64,000 bases of DNA from Larix kaempferi (Eukaryota > Streptophyta > Pinopsida > Pinales > Pinaceae), in contig BSBM01000092.1 in the NCBI GenBank assembly GCA_027924585.1, positions 12,523,501 through 12,587,500 on the forward strand, written 5' to 3'. Below the pieces are notes generated by a model. That model saw only the letters and a program-made list of their open reading frames with translations. It did no database searches and was not told the origin of the DNA. The translations under genes were made by a program, and so were the position numbers. The first letter of the stretch is position 1. Every line of letters starts with the position of its first letter. Shown piece by piece: positions 12,163 through 22,200 of the stretch.

Positions 12163-13278
12163 CTAAATGGGATAAATGAGCTGAATGGGCTGCTTCCGAG
12201 TAACTGACTTGATGAAGAGATTGTGGATGTCATGATCATGCATCAGTGCATCGATGTTGTGTAGGCAAGAACCATGTGTTGAAGCTATATGAAGTTCATC
12301 TTCTGATGATGGAGGAGCATCAAATGAATTTTTCTTGCTGTTGTAACATACATAATCAAATCTGAAAACATACTCAGTGATGGAAAGAAGATCTATGCAT
12401 ACTCCTTCCCAAGGAGAAACAATGAACTCAACAGGATCAATTTCTTTTGTAGCTGCAATGTGGTGTACTAGTTCTTGTACTTTCTTCTCAAACTGATGTA
12501 GAACCTTTCTGATATTTAAAATGAGATCATGTAGCTCTAAAATATCAGAATGTAAATCATATGGAACAACAACTAGTAAAGATGTGGAGTCTCCATGATC
12601 GAACATAATTTCAGTAGAAAAAAATTGAGAAACTAGATCACCCGGACAACTAAGCGAGCCTGGAGAGTGTGAGGACTTGACTTTTGAACCATGAGTGATG
12701 GGGTCATGTCCAGATGTGTGGAATATCAGTCCAAATAATTCCAAAACAATGGATTTCCAACCAATGAAAGATATGCAAGACAAAAGTGCAACAGAGGCTA
12801 GTGACACAGTGTAGGAAAACATATAATTGTGTAGTTTCTTAACTGGAGAACTTGGGGTTTGTAGGGTCTTTTGTGCATCCAAAGGTTGGGAATATGATGT
12901 GGGATATGTAATGACCTGCATATCAGACTATAAATCATCTTCTAAATCAGAATCTAAAATATTTGAATGTTGGTGGAAAGACCTTTCAGAAGACAAGTCA
13001 GAAGCTAGTAAAAAATGACTAGTTTTGAGAGTAGACTTGGATGAACTGACTGAAGATTGTTCCAAGGAAGAGGTGGAGGTTTCTGATTCTGATATATCAT
13101 AATGTGAATCAATATCAGATACATCAGAATTATATTTCACTCTATCACTCAAAGCATAAACATCATTACCTTTGGGAAAGGCTTGGAGACAGAGTTCTTG
13201 TTCTACAGCAACCTTGCCTTGTTCTTTCTTTGCAAAGTCAGGAACATCTATGTTATGATCTTCAAGCATCTTGGCCAT
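12163..13278 (-). pseudogene. Element A: C-terminal extension of gag frame, unknown function, one in-frame stop
   Basis: This reading is in the same frame as the gag upstream. A TAG at 12928-12930 splits it into a serine- and acid-rich part (116 aa) and a 252-aa part. The second part contains one hydrophobic segment long enough to cross a membrane (residues about 34-68, with VSLASVALLSCISFIGW). It then has a hydrophilic stretch with leucine-rich, possibly coiled-coil character (ILELHDLILNIRKVLHQF) and an ordinary basic C-terminus. I recognise no family. It occupies the space where a Copia pol would be. It could be a captured or env-like sequence, or simply a gag extension; the membrane call is inference from composition. 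Confidence 0.55.
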
Positions 13279-14076
13279 GATGTCTAATTTATTCTTGAAG
13301 CAATATTTCTCAAGATGAGTGCCTTTTCAGCAATAAGAACAATTGGACTTCTCCTTCTTCATCTTCTTGGATTTGGAATCTCCATCAGAATCCTCTTCAT
13401 ATGACAATATCTTCTGTTTGGATTTGTCATTCTTGAAACTCTTTGCTCCATGAGCAACAAGTGCAAAGTCTTTGGAGGGTGATTGATCCCTCATTTGGAC
13501 CAGCTTGTCCTTTTCTTGAGTGAGCGAATCAATGAATGCATCCAAGGTTGGCATCTTCCACTTGGGAACTGCAAGTCTTGTAGAATGAAAAATAAACACA
13601 AATACTGAGTATTCAAAGCTCAGTTTTGACAGAATGGTAAGGATTAATTGCTCAATCTTCTTCTCTATACCACATTGCTTGAGTTGAAGCACTAGGTTCT
13701 TGAATTTTGATATGAACTCCTCCATAGAATCAAAATTACTTGGACTAAGAGAGATCAGCTCAATCTCCAACAAATGACCTCTGAGCTCATCCTGTTTTCC
13801 AAAGAGAGACTCTAGCTTTGTCCACACTTCATTTGGAGTTGATAGAGAATTGATATGGAATAGAAGATCTGGAGATACAGAGAGACAAAGTAACCCATAA
13901 GCTTCATCAAGCCTATTGAACCATTTGTATTTTAATGCAATAGCTCCTGGCTCAGTTTCAAGCCCCATAGTGACTCTATACAATCCTTTGCTCCAAAGTT
14001 GAATGATCATATGCACCTTCCAGTCAAAGAAATTGAAGGGAGTGAGAGTCACAGATTTGGCTTGATTTTTCTCCAT
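13279..14076 (-). pseudogene. Element A gag (Copia type), one stop inside the zinc knuckle
   Basis: The 249-aa open piece has the Copia Gag layout: an N-terminal FNFFDWKVHMIIQL block, the LSVSPDLLFHI and EVWTKLESLFG helices, the SMEEFISKFKNLVLQLKQCG segment, then a lysine-rich linker. The frame ends at a TGA (13324-13326) in the middle of a CCHC knuckle: CSYC precedes it, and KGTHLEKYC follows in the same frame. The TGA is one transition from an arginine codon. Start chosen at the first ATG after the PBS (14076). Gag would form the particle around element RNA in the cytoplasm. Confidence 0.85.
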
Positions 14077-14144
14077 ACTGATATGCTCATGGTAATGGTA
14101 ATACCTGCAAAAAACACTCTTGGAAATTGTTTTGAATCAAGCTA

Positions 14145-14156
14145 GCTCTAATACCA
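14145..14156 (-). other. Primer binding site of element A
   Basis: On the minus strand this reads TGGTATTAGAGC, directly after the 5' LTR. It differs by one base from TGGTATCAGAGC, the site complementary to initiator Met-tRNA that is common in plant Copia elements. Confidence 0.9.
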
Positions 14157-14835
14157 TGTGAGATTTTCAATTACTAGGAACTAGATTCATAAGACAATTT
14201 CACCATGGAATATTTTAGACAATGAGAGAAGAAGAATAGAGAGAATAAATTATGGAAAACACTCTGTGTCTTATTCATTGATATGATAACAATATATAAT
14301 ACATCCTCCATGGAGAAAATCGAATTGCTTTGAAGCAATATGGAAAGAGAAAAAAGAAAGGCTTAGAAAAGACAAAAAAAAACCCTAGGTGGCAAAAGCA
14401 GTTTCCAAAACTATGCTAGAGGCTCACGAATTTGGAAAGTATGGTATGGCAGCTCATGAGTGAGGTAAATGGAATGTAATGATAGCTGGAGAAGGTTATA
14501 TATGATGTGGAGGTCGAATTGGTCAAGTGTCAAAATATTCCAAGTAAACTAGCTCTATCTTTTCCACTAGAAAGCAGAAAAAATTAGGACAAAGCTAACT
14601 AAAACTGGATAGTGTCTTTCTAATTCAAGAATGGAATAAAATCAGACCGAATCCAAGTAAATCTTATCCAGAATCTATCCAAATTCGTTTTTGTGAATGA
14701 GGATAGCATGTGGTCCACTAAAAGACAAAACTGGCCTATTCTACCTAGTCAAAATTGAGGAAATTAATCATAAATGATTAATTAATTTTATCCTAAGTCT
14801 AGAATGACATAGTGGGTTTTTTAAATGCTTCAACA
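14157..14835 (-). repeat. Element A 5' LTR
   Basis: 679 bp, same length as the partner, TG...CA ends on the plus strand, with CTAAA flanking. On the minus strand it precedes the PBS. Confidence 0.92.
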
Positions 14836-14840
14836 CTAAA

Positions 14841-15098
14841 TGCATAATGGTGGTAACCCTTCACTACAATACCTCAGGAATTGCCACTATTAATCAACGC
14901 CATTGAATATTCCACCAAGGAAGGTTCACCCATTTATTGGTAAAATTTAGCTAGGAGTATGAATTTACCATCCATGGCCCACAACTAACCTGTTTTAGAT
15001 CATAGACAGGGTCTCATGGATAGTTTTTTTTCCAAAAAGCAGTATCAGCTCAAAAAGGAACATGGTTCTTTCCCCATAGTGAAACAACTGAGCTCCTT
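14841..15098 (-). repeat. Element C 3' LTR, segment 2 (between insertions A and B)
   Basis: Aligns to about 51230-51480 of the other LTR, sharing TACCTCAGGAA, TATTCCACCAAGGAAGGTT, GGTCTCATGGATA and AGCTCCT blocks. It is the LTR stretch left between elements A and B. Confidence 0.85.
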
Positions 15099-16564
15099 TG
15101 TTGGGGCCAAGGTCGCAGCTATAGTAAAAGCTGCGAATTTTGGGAAAAAGCACGAGTATGAAAGGAAAGTGCTAATTTTGGGACAAGCACTAAGTTTTGG
15201 GTAAGAAGGAGACGGTGCGCAGTACGGTGCCAGATGGATGATCTCAGCGCAGATCACGGACCGGAAATTGCGGAGCTCGCGCGCACGTCATCGAAGAATG
15301 AAGGTGGCTCAGCTACCATAATAAATAAGGTGATGGAGTAGAGGGCTTAGCTACCCTCAATTAAAGGCTTAGTACAGAAGTTATGGTTGCTCGGATCAAG
15401 GAGGAGCAACGGACCAGAGCATTGAAGGCGAAGGACGATCGCCCATACCCACAATCTGCGCCGGAATTCATGGAGCCTGCAGGAAGCGGCGACGTGACTG
15501 CAAGCGGCGCCTACAGTACACCTAGCCATGTGCGTGGTTAGGGTTTATGGGAATCACTGTTGGGAAAGGCCCACAGTTTTGTAAAGGTGTGACCGTCATG
15601 GCTACCTATATAGATGAATCACTGTAATGGGTAGAGGGTTCTTCCTCCCTTCCTTCAGTTCCTCCCTTTTTGGAGAGTTAGAGAGTTAGATGCTAGACTG
15701 TTAGAGAGCCAGTCTAAAGGGATAGATCATGTGTTGATTATCCTTCACTGTAATTTCTACCTGGTGCGTAGAACTAGAGAGAGGAAATCGGATAGCCGAG
15801 GAGCTAATCCCTGAGTTGCCAGACAGTCTGAGTCGACGTCTGTGCCTTTGTAATCTCCATAGAGAGGAGACAAGCTTGAGAAAGGGGCTCCCAGCTGTGT
15901 GCGTGGAGTTTCCTGTAAGTTCTAAGGCTGCAGCTGTGTGCGCAGCATATTGTATAACTCTATCATTTTCTGGTTAATATAAAACTCCTGAGGACGTGGT
16001 TTTCCTCGAGGAGATGAGCTTCACTTATATCTTCTTGTTATAATGTTTGTGTGAATGATAACTATTCCGAGTTCATTATTTGTGTATGCAAGACTTCTGT
16101 CTTATCTTTGTGACTGTTTGAGCGAGTTGGAAAGGTCCCTTGATAACTATAAGTGTCTTAAGTACTAAAGAGGTAGTAACGCACAGTCGCTGCGGCGAGA
16201 GCAGACTGCGTTACTGCGAAAGATGCGAAGGGCGAGAAAGTGTTTCGCGCGTCAACCCAAGAAATAGTTGCCTGCTGCGTTGGAAAGGAGAAACTGCGCA
16301 GTAGACCTGCCAAGGAAGGGGCCCGCGCAGCTGCGCCGAGCGGCCTGCGGGAAGGTCCGACCGCCGATTTCGCAGGAATCATTCAGGGAAAAGCTATCTC
16401 CGCGTCACCCCGGTTAAGGAAACCTGATTCCTTAACCCCCCCATAGCCACTTCGGGTGAGACCTCGAGCTGCCGCGCAGCTCGTTGCCGAGAGGGCCAGT
16501 GCGCCAAGGGGTTTTGTTGCTGCGCTTCATTAAAACCCGGGTCTGCCCAAGAAAGCAGCCAACA
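15099..16564 (+). repeat. Element B 5' LTR
   Basis: Begins TGTTGGGGCC, ends GCAGCCAACA. Contains a TATATAG box at 15607-15613, an AG-rich leader region (GGAGAGTTAGAGAGTTAG) after it, and a TTAATATAAAA stretch near 15975. These are candidate promoter and poly-A signals. The small ORFs inside it are the same in both LTRs and look incidental. Confidence 0.97.
15607..15613 (+). promoter_or_regulatory. Candidate TATA box of element B
   Basis: TATATAG in an otherwise mixed-composition stretch, about 510 bp into the 5' LTR; repeated at 27459-27465 in the 3' LTR. Transcription would start some 30 bp downstream if it is used. Confidence 0.5.
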
Positions 16565-16875
16565 AATGGTTCCGTTGCCGCGCGAATGAGACTTGTTATT
16601 TTGGCGACGCGCGAGATAGAACAGTGCAACAAATGGTTCCGTTGCCGCGCGAATGAGACTTGTTATTTTGGCGACGCGCGAGATAGAACAGTGCAACAAA
16701 TGGTTCCGTTGCCGCGCGAATGAGACTTGTTATTTTGGCGACGCGCGAGATAGAACAGTGCAACAGATGGTTCCGTTGCCGCGCGAATGAGACTTGTTCT
16801 TTCAGCAACGTGTGAGATACTGTTGGAGCCAACAAATGGTTCCGTTGCCTAGTGACCAACAAATGGTTCCAAATG
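16565..16875 (+). repeat. Tandem leader repeats carrying PBS-like sites, element B
   Basis: Immediately inside the 5' LTR, TGGTTCCGTTGCC occurs at 16567, 16634, 16701, 16768 and 16837, with a shorter TGGTTCC at 16864. The first three intervals are exactly 67 bp, then 69 and 27. The 67-bp unit also holds GCGCGAATGAGACTTGTT and GGCGACGCGCGAGATAG. Position and the TGG start fit a primer binding site; it resembles the TGGCGCC-TTGCC site of element D with two changed bases. Only the first copy is at the normal PBS position. Confidence 0.85.
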
Positions 16876-17358
16876 TGTTACTGGAACCCTACAACTAAGG
16901 AAATTGGAGACTGGTTTGATTTAAAGGCTAAAGAGTTTGCTGAACAAGAAAATAGAAGCCCTACGCTTCAAACAGAAGATTGGTTACAGAAGTATATTTA
17001 TGCTGACCTTTACGAAATTTTCTTTGTCACGTTTGCATTGGAGTTACACGCTTGGATAGCCAAGTTAGCAGATTCTAGACCTACGCTGCATGTGGATCGA
17101 CCCGTCACGTGGACGCCTGAGCTAGCTAGTATTGTGAAGCGGATAGACAATCCTGTGTCCCGCGCAGTAGACTTTTGGTTGAATAGTCTACTGGAAGGTT
17201 TTATTACCGAATTTGCAGTCGATACAAGAAAGAGTTTCAGTGAAGCTGAGAGGAGTTTCTTCCAAGTACACAGAGGTAAGTTCTTAAATTCTCTGAACTT
17301 ATGGATTAAAATGCTTCTGTATGAAAAAGGAAAGCTATGCATTGCTTCTGATGAATAG
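16852..17358 (+). CDS. Element B upstream ORF, 168 aa, unknown function
   Basis: An intact frame between the leader repeats and gag; it ends 12 bp before the gag ATG. The protein is tryptophan- and leucine-rich with no zinc knuckle, signal peptide or clear membrane helix (blocks such as EIGDWFDLKAKEF, LYEIFFVTFALELHAWIAKL, AVDFWLNSLLEGF). An ORF ahead of gag is known from Tat/Ogre-type plant Ty3 elements, which supports the context but not a function. The start ATG sits inside the last leader repeat. The intact frame in a young element argues that it is translated; otherwise unassigned. Confidence 0.6.
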   Translation: MTNKWFQMCYWNPTTKEIGDWFDLKAKEFAEQENRSPTLQTEDWLQKYIYADLYEIFFVTFALELHAWIAKLADSRPTLHVDRPVTWTPELASIVKRIDNPVSRAVDFWLNSLLEGFITEFAVDTRKSFSEAERSFFQVHRGKFLNSLNLWIKMLLYEKGKLCIASDE

Positions 17359-17370
17359 CATAGTCAAGTA

Positions 17371-19209
17371 ATGTCCGTAGATTCTGATAGTGATCCTGAA
17401 GTTATTGGTTGCACTCGTAGTGGAAAACGATATAAAGTAGGCCTTGACCAATATCCTTTTGAGTCTAGCCCAGACAATCGCCAAGTCCCTCGAGCAAGCC
17501 ATATAGAAAGACAGGGGAGTGCTCATATCCCGTATTACCCCTTTACACCGCAAAAACCAGACGGAGCTCAGTATAATCCTACAGTAACACCTTCGAGTAG
17601 CCCACACGCTACTTCTAGTACCTCTGTACCACCTTTGTTTAACCATCCCGGAGGCACTGCTACAGTACCTCCACCTCAAACCCGTGCAAGAAGGATGGGT
17701 GATGACATGAAACTACCAACTTTTAGAGGAACAGGGATAGAGGACCCTGAGCAGCACTGGTTCTTATGTGAAGCCATTTGGACAATTAAGCAAATTAATG
17801 ATGATGCTGTTAAACTGGTTCAGTTAGCAACCACACTAAGAGAAAGAGCCTTGACTTGGTTCATGAAATACTCAGCAGCACAGAATAGGACGCTTGCTGA
17901 GGTAAGAAATGCCATGATTAGAGAATTCAAGAAACCTAAGTCAGAATCACAGTGTATAACAGAGCTCAAAGACATCAAACAGTTACCTACAGAATCAGTA
18001 TGGGATTTTGACCAGAAGTTCAAAGCTTTGATAGATCAAGTAAGCTTCGAGTTTGCACCACAGCAACATAAAGAATGGTTCATTGCTGCGCTGCTCCCAC
18101 ACATTAGACTTCCTCTTATGCAACAGAATCTCAATACTCAGGAACAAGCTCTAGAAATGGCTATGAAACTAGAAGCTTCGCCAATTGCAGGAACAAGCAA
18201 CGATGTTGCGCATCTACAGAACCAATTAGCAAACTTAACCTTGCAAGTGCATGATATTAAGAAAGGCAAGGAGATTAAGGAAGAAATTTGGTGTACAAAA
18301 TGTAAAGCCCAAGGTCATTCAAAGGACCATTGTCCTGTTTTCATAGACTACATTGCAACTGGAGCACCTAATCCTCTACCACAGGCACAAGGGCCTTGGT
18401 GTGAAATCTGCAGAACTAGAGGTCATAGACCACAAGAATGCCACTTACTTCAGAAATATGTACAAACTCCAAAGAATCTATATTGTAATTTCTGTAAATC
18501 AGTAGGTCATGATGAGAACAATTGTAGAGCATATGATCTTATGATAGAAAGAAAGCATGATGTTTATAGGGTACAAGCAGAGACACAAGGACCCACAGCA
18601 GGTCCACCTTATGACCAATCTCGGGACGCCCGAGCAGCAAATTACAGAGGACGCGGACGCACAACAAATTTGGGTCGTGGAAGAGGACAGATCACTTGCT
18701 CTAATTGCGGAGAACAAGGTCATTTTGCTAGGGATTGCCAAAATCCTACAACCCTCTGCAGATATTGTAAATCTTCTGACCATATCATCGAAGAATGCCC
18801 TCAGTTACAGGCTAAGATGCAAGCAAAGACACCACAGGTCAATCAGAATATCCAGTTGATTGGAGCCGAAAAAAGAGAACCAGACCCTACAGTTAATATA
18901 GTGACACGCAGTGGAGCTACAACTGGTGCGCAAGAGATGGGAACGGGAAAGCAAGCGACGCAATGGGTGCGCCGCGCTAACATTAAACCAGCCCCACTTA
19001 ACCTACAGAAGCAAAAAGAAGCATTTAAGCAAGCTCAAGAGTATTTCTCAGATCCGAGAGCTTCGAGTTCTACCACAATTCCGCAGAACAATAGTAGATC
19101 GCAAGTGCTAAGACAAGACAACTTGGTACAAGAACAGGCCACTACAGCTGGAAGACCTGACGACGATAAGGAGCATGCCCTAGGCAGTGTTCATGCGTTT
19201 CTGCGATAA
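17371..19209 (+). CDS. gag: Element B Gag polyprotein with five CCHC knuckles
   Basis: 612 aa. After a proline/serine-rich N-terminus, a Ty3-type capsid domain spans about residues 112-275 (MKLPTFRGTG, LRERALTWFMKY, AMIREFKKP, SVWDFDQKFKALI). Five zinc knuckles follow, at residues about 308 (CTKCKAQGHSKDHC), 344 (CEICRTRGHRPQEC), 372 (CNFCKSVGHDENNC), 443 (CSNCGEQGHFARDC) and 463 (CRYCKSSDHIIEEC). The last lacks the glycine before histidine. An RGRGR-type basic stretch lies between the third and fourth. Most plant Ty3 Gags have one or two knuckles. The frame ends with TAA at 19207; the pol frame continues in the same register. Confidence 0.93.
   Translation: MSVDSDSDPEVIGCTRSGKRYKVGLDQYPFESSPDNRQVPRASHIERQGSAHIPYYPFTPQKPDGAQYNPTVTPSSSPHATSSTSVPPLFNHPGGTATVPPPQTRARRMGDDMKLPTFRGTGIEDPEQHWFLCEAIWTIKQINDDAVKLVQLATTLRERALTWFMKYSAAQNRTLAEVRNAMIREFKKPKSESQCITELKDIKQLPTESVWDFDQKFKALIDQVSFEFAPQQHKEWFIAALLPHIRLPLMQQNLNTQEQALEMAMKLEASPIAGTSNDVAHLQNQLANLTLQVHDIKKGKEIKEEIWCTKCKAQGHSKDHCPVFIDYIATGAPNPLPQAQGPWCEICRTRGHRPQECHLLQKYVQTPKNLYCNFCKSVGHDENNCRAYDLMIERKHDVYRVQAETQGPTAGPPYDQSRDARAANYRGRGRTTNLGRGRGQITCSNCGEQGHFARDCQNPTTLCRYCKSSDHIIEECPQLQAKMQAKTPQVNQNIQLIGAEKREPDPTVNIVTRSGATTGAQEMGTGKQATQWVRRANIKPAPLNLQKQKEAFKQAQEYFSDPRASSSTTIPQNNSRSQVLRQDNLVQEQATTAGRPDDDKEHALGSVHAFLR
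19207..19209 (+). promoter_or_regulatory. Single in-frame stop (TAA) between gag and pol
   Basis: Gag and pol share one reading frame: codons are open from 17371 to the TAA and open again from 19210 to 23460. Pol would therefore be made by stop readthrough, by a spliced mRNA, or by separate initiation (no ATG is near the pol start). Context is CGA TAA TGT TTA. Confidence 0.75.
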
Positions 19210-22200
19210 TGTTTAAAATTGTTGCGCAACGAACAAGCAACTCTAGAACTCCAACACCTGTTGGATCGGTGCCAACACTCTGCTTCGACGAACACACCAC
19301 AGCGTGCTGTTCACCAGATTAGGAGTCACATTAGAACAGGAAAAGAGATGAGGCTCACAGCGCAGATTGGAGCATTTGAAATGGACGAAGTCATGTTAGA
19401 TTTGGGCTCAGAAGCCAATGTTCTCACTATGCAGACATGGGAACAGATGGGAAGCCCTCAGCTTACAAGATCCCCTATCCAGCTAAGACTCGCAAATCAG
19501 CAACGAGTCTCTCCATTGGGCAGATTACCCAATGTACCTATTGATATTGAAGGAGTAAGAAGCTCTGCAGATTTTGAAGTAATCAAAATTATGGATGATA
19601 GTAGACCATACCCAGCGCTGTTAGGAATAGACTGGGCACTTGATAATTTGGCTGTCATTAACCTGAAGAAAAGACAGATGACCTTTGAGGATGACCAGAT
19701 CAGGGTCATCGCACCTCTTGATCCTATTCAAGGACCAAGATATATAGAACCTATTCGCGCAGAAGAGGAAGCGCGCCACATGGAAAGCCTGTATCAGATG
19801 ACCACTAACCACAGTGACTATGTCAACCCCACAGCAGACGGCCATATTAGTTGGCGATGTGATAGCTCGTGCACATCAGATTCAGATGCAGGATTGGAAA
19901 ATTGGCAGAATCGTCTACATGAGGTTTCTGCAAGACGTTGCGCCATGATGACTAAATCCATTCGATGGATTGGCACAGAATTAACTGACACTCCAACTTT
20001 TGATGGTCTAACCAAAGTAACTAAATTCATACAGGAATATGAACAAAAGCTTCCAGAACCACAGCGCATCCAGGCACTGGATATAGCATTGCGCGCTACA
20101 CCCGCAAGATGGTGGATTGCGCACAAGGAGAATATTCATACATGGAAAGACTGTCGCAGATTGATACTGCGCAGATTTCAGGACACCACAGCCGAAGCGC
20201 TACGCAAATATGAAGGACAGAGTGACCCCAGGTCACACATTGAAGCATGTATTCAGCAATGGTCAGATATTCCGGAAGATGAATGGGTTCACCAATTCAT
20301 CCACACATTAGATACAATTCCAAGGAATTGGTATACTGAAATAGAATTGCGCAAAGGCACTCTTACTTGGGCTCTTATGATAGAAAGTTTTCAACTTACA
20401 TTCAGCTTTGAGTCAGAGCATCCAAGCATTGATCAGGCTCTGAAGTGTATTAAAAAGAAGGTATTTGAACCAGGTCTAGTAACAGAATATTCCCAACCAG
20501 ATTGGGCTGTTCAGATGGAGCATGCCCTGGAATGTTATAACTTTACCGCCGAAGATGAGGACGACGATCCTCGCAACCTCAATATCCCAGAATCAGAAGG
20601 GACACGCAATATTGAAGGTCCTGAGCTTGATATTCCTGCCATCGCAGAACACGTCAAGCTCAAGAAAGTTAACATTGGCACAGAAGCTGACCCAAAGTTT
20701 GCTTCTATAGGAGATTATTGGGATGATGAAACCGTTGCGCATGTTTCAGATTTATTACGTGATTACCAGGATATCTTTCCTACCAAGTTCACAGAAATGA
20801 AAGGCATCCTAGGAGACTTAGGAGTGATGCGCATACCTCTGAAACCAGACGCCAAGCCAGTAAAGCAGCGCCCATACAGGTTGAACCCGCGCTACAAAGA
20901 AAAAGTCAAAGAAGAAATTGATAAGATGCTTGCAGCAGGTATTATTGAGCCAGTAGAGGAAAGCGATTGGATTAGTCCTATGGTGGTCCAAGAAAAGAAA
21001 ACGAAAGGTGAAATAAGAATTTGTGTCGACTTGCGCAAACTCAATGATGCATCAGCGCACGACCCATTTCCCACTCCTTTCACAGATGAAGTACTTGATA
21101 ATGTTGGAGGACAAGAGGCTTACTCTTTCACTGATGGATTTTCGGGATATCATCAGATTAGAATCCATCCGGATGACCGCCACAAGACTACTTTTGCAAC
21201 TGAATGGGGCTCATTCCAGTACACGGTAATGCCCTTTGGTCTTAAAAACGCACCTGCTATCTTCTCTAGAGTTGTTGTTGCTGTTTTTAAAGAATTTATC
21301 CACAAGTTTTTAGAAGTCTATTTTGATGACTGGACTGTATTTGGTTTACTAAAGAACCATATTGCGAATCTGCGTATGATGCTAGAAAAATGTAGACAGC
21401 ATCAGATTTCCCTTAACTTGAAAAAATGTATATTCTGTGCGCCCTTTGGTATTTTGTTGGGACATATTGTATGCAGACAAGGACTCTTGATGGATCCTGC
21501 GAAGGTTGCCATCATTGCTAATTTACCTGCGCCCAACTCAGTTAAGCAATTGCGCACTACATTGGGACATACAGGATACTACAGAAAATTCATCAAAGGA
21601 TATGCAAGGATCACAGCGCCTATGGAAAGATTGCTGAAGAAGGATTCGAAGTTCCAATGGACAGAGGAATGCCAACAGAGCTTGGACACACTGAAAGAAA
21701 AGATGATCACAGCGCCTATTCTAGTTTTCCCGGATTGGAGAAAACCTTTTCATGTTCATGTTGATGCTTCTTCCATAGCATTGGGAATCGTGCTTACACA
21801 GTCTGGAGAAGGAAGTATTGACCACCCAATTGCTTACTCCAGCAGAAAGTTATCTACAGCTGAGAAGAATTACACCACTACAGAAAGGGAAGGACTAGCC
21901 ATGGTGTATGCCCTACAGAAATTCAGACACTACCTGTTAGGAGCTCACTTTAAAATGTATACTGATCATTCTGCTTTGAAATATTTGGTCAATAAACCAG
22001 TCTTAGGAGGCAGAATTTGCAGATGGCTACTACTCTTTCAAGAGTATGATTTTGAGGTTATTGTAAAGCCAGGCAGATTGAATGCAGGGCCTGACCATCT
22101 ATCCAGAATAGAGTCAGGAGAGGAACCTACGAGTCTGGAGGACAATCTGCCTGACGCACAGTTGTTTTATATCCAAGCAGCAGACGAGTATTATTCTGAT

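Larger units (their letters stand above)
11275..14835 (-). mobile_element. Element A: Copia-type LTR retrotransposon with gag only
   Basis: Two 679-bp direct repeats (11275-11953 and 14157-14835) begin TGTGAG and end CAACA. They are bordered by a perfect 5-bp target duplication CTAAA (11270-11274 and 14836-14840). PBS and PPT show minus orientation. The 2.2-kb interior holds a Copia-type gag frame and a further reading, but no protease, integrase or reverse transcriptase. That makes it non-autonomous, dependent on a pol supplied elsewhere. By eye the LTRs differ at roughly two dozen sites. It is inserted in the 3' LTR of element C. Confidence 0.92.

Noticed and set aside
15347-15529. 60-aa minus ORF in the LTRs of element B (also 27199-27381)
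   Set aside because: Identical only because the LTRs are identical; it overlaps the promoter region and has no domain.
19210-19220. T-TTA-AAA slippery heptamer at the gag/pol boundary
   Set aside because: It lies after the TAA stop, and gag and pol are already in the same frame, so a -1 shift would not help reach pol.
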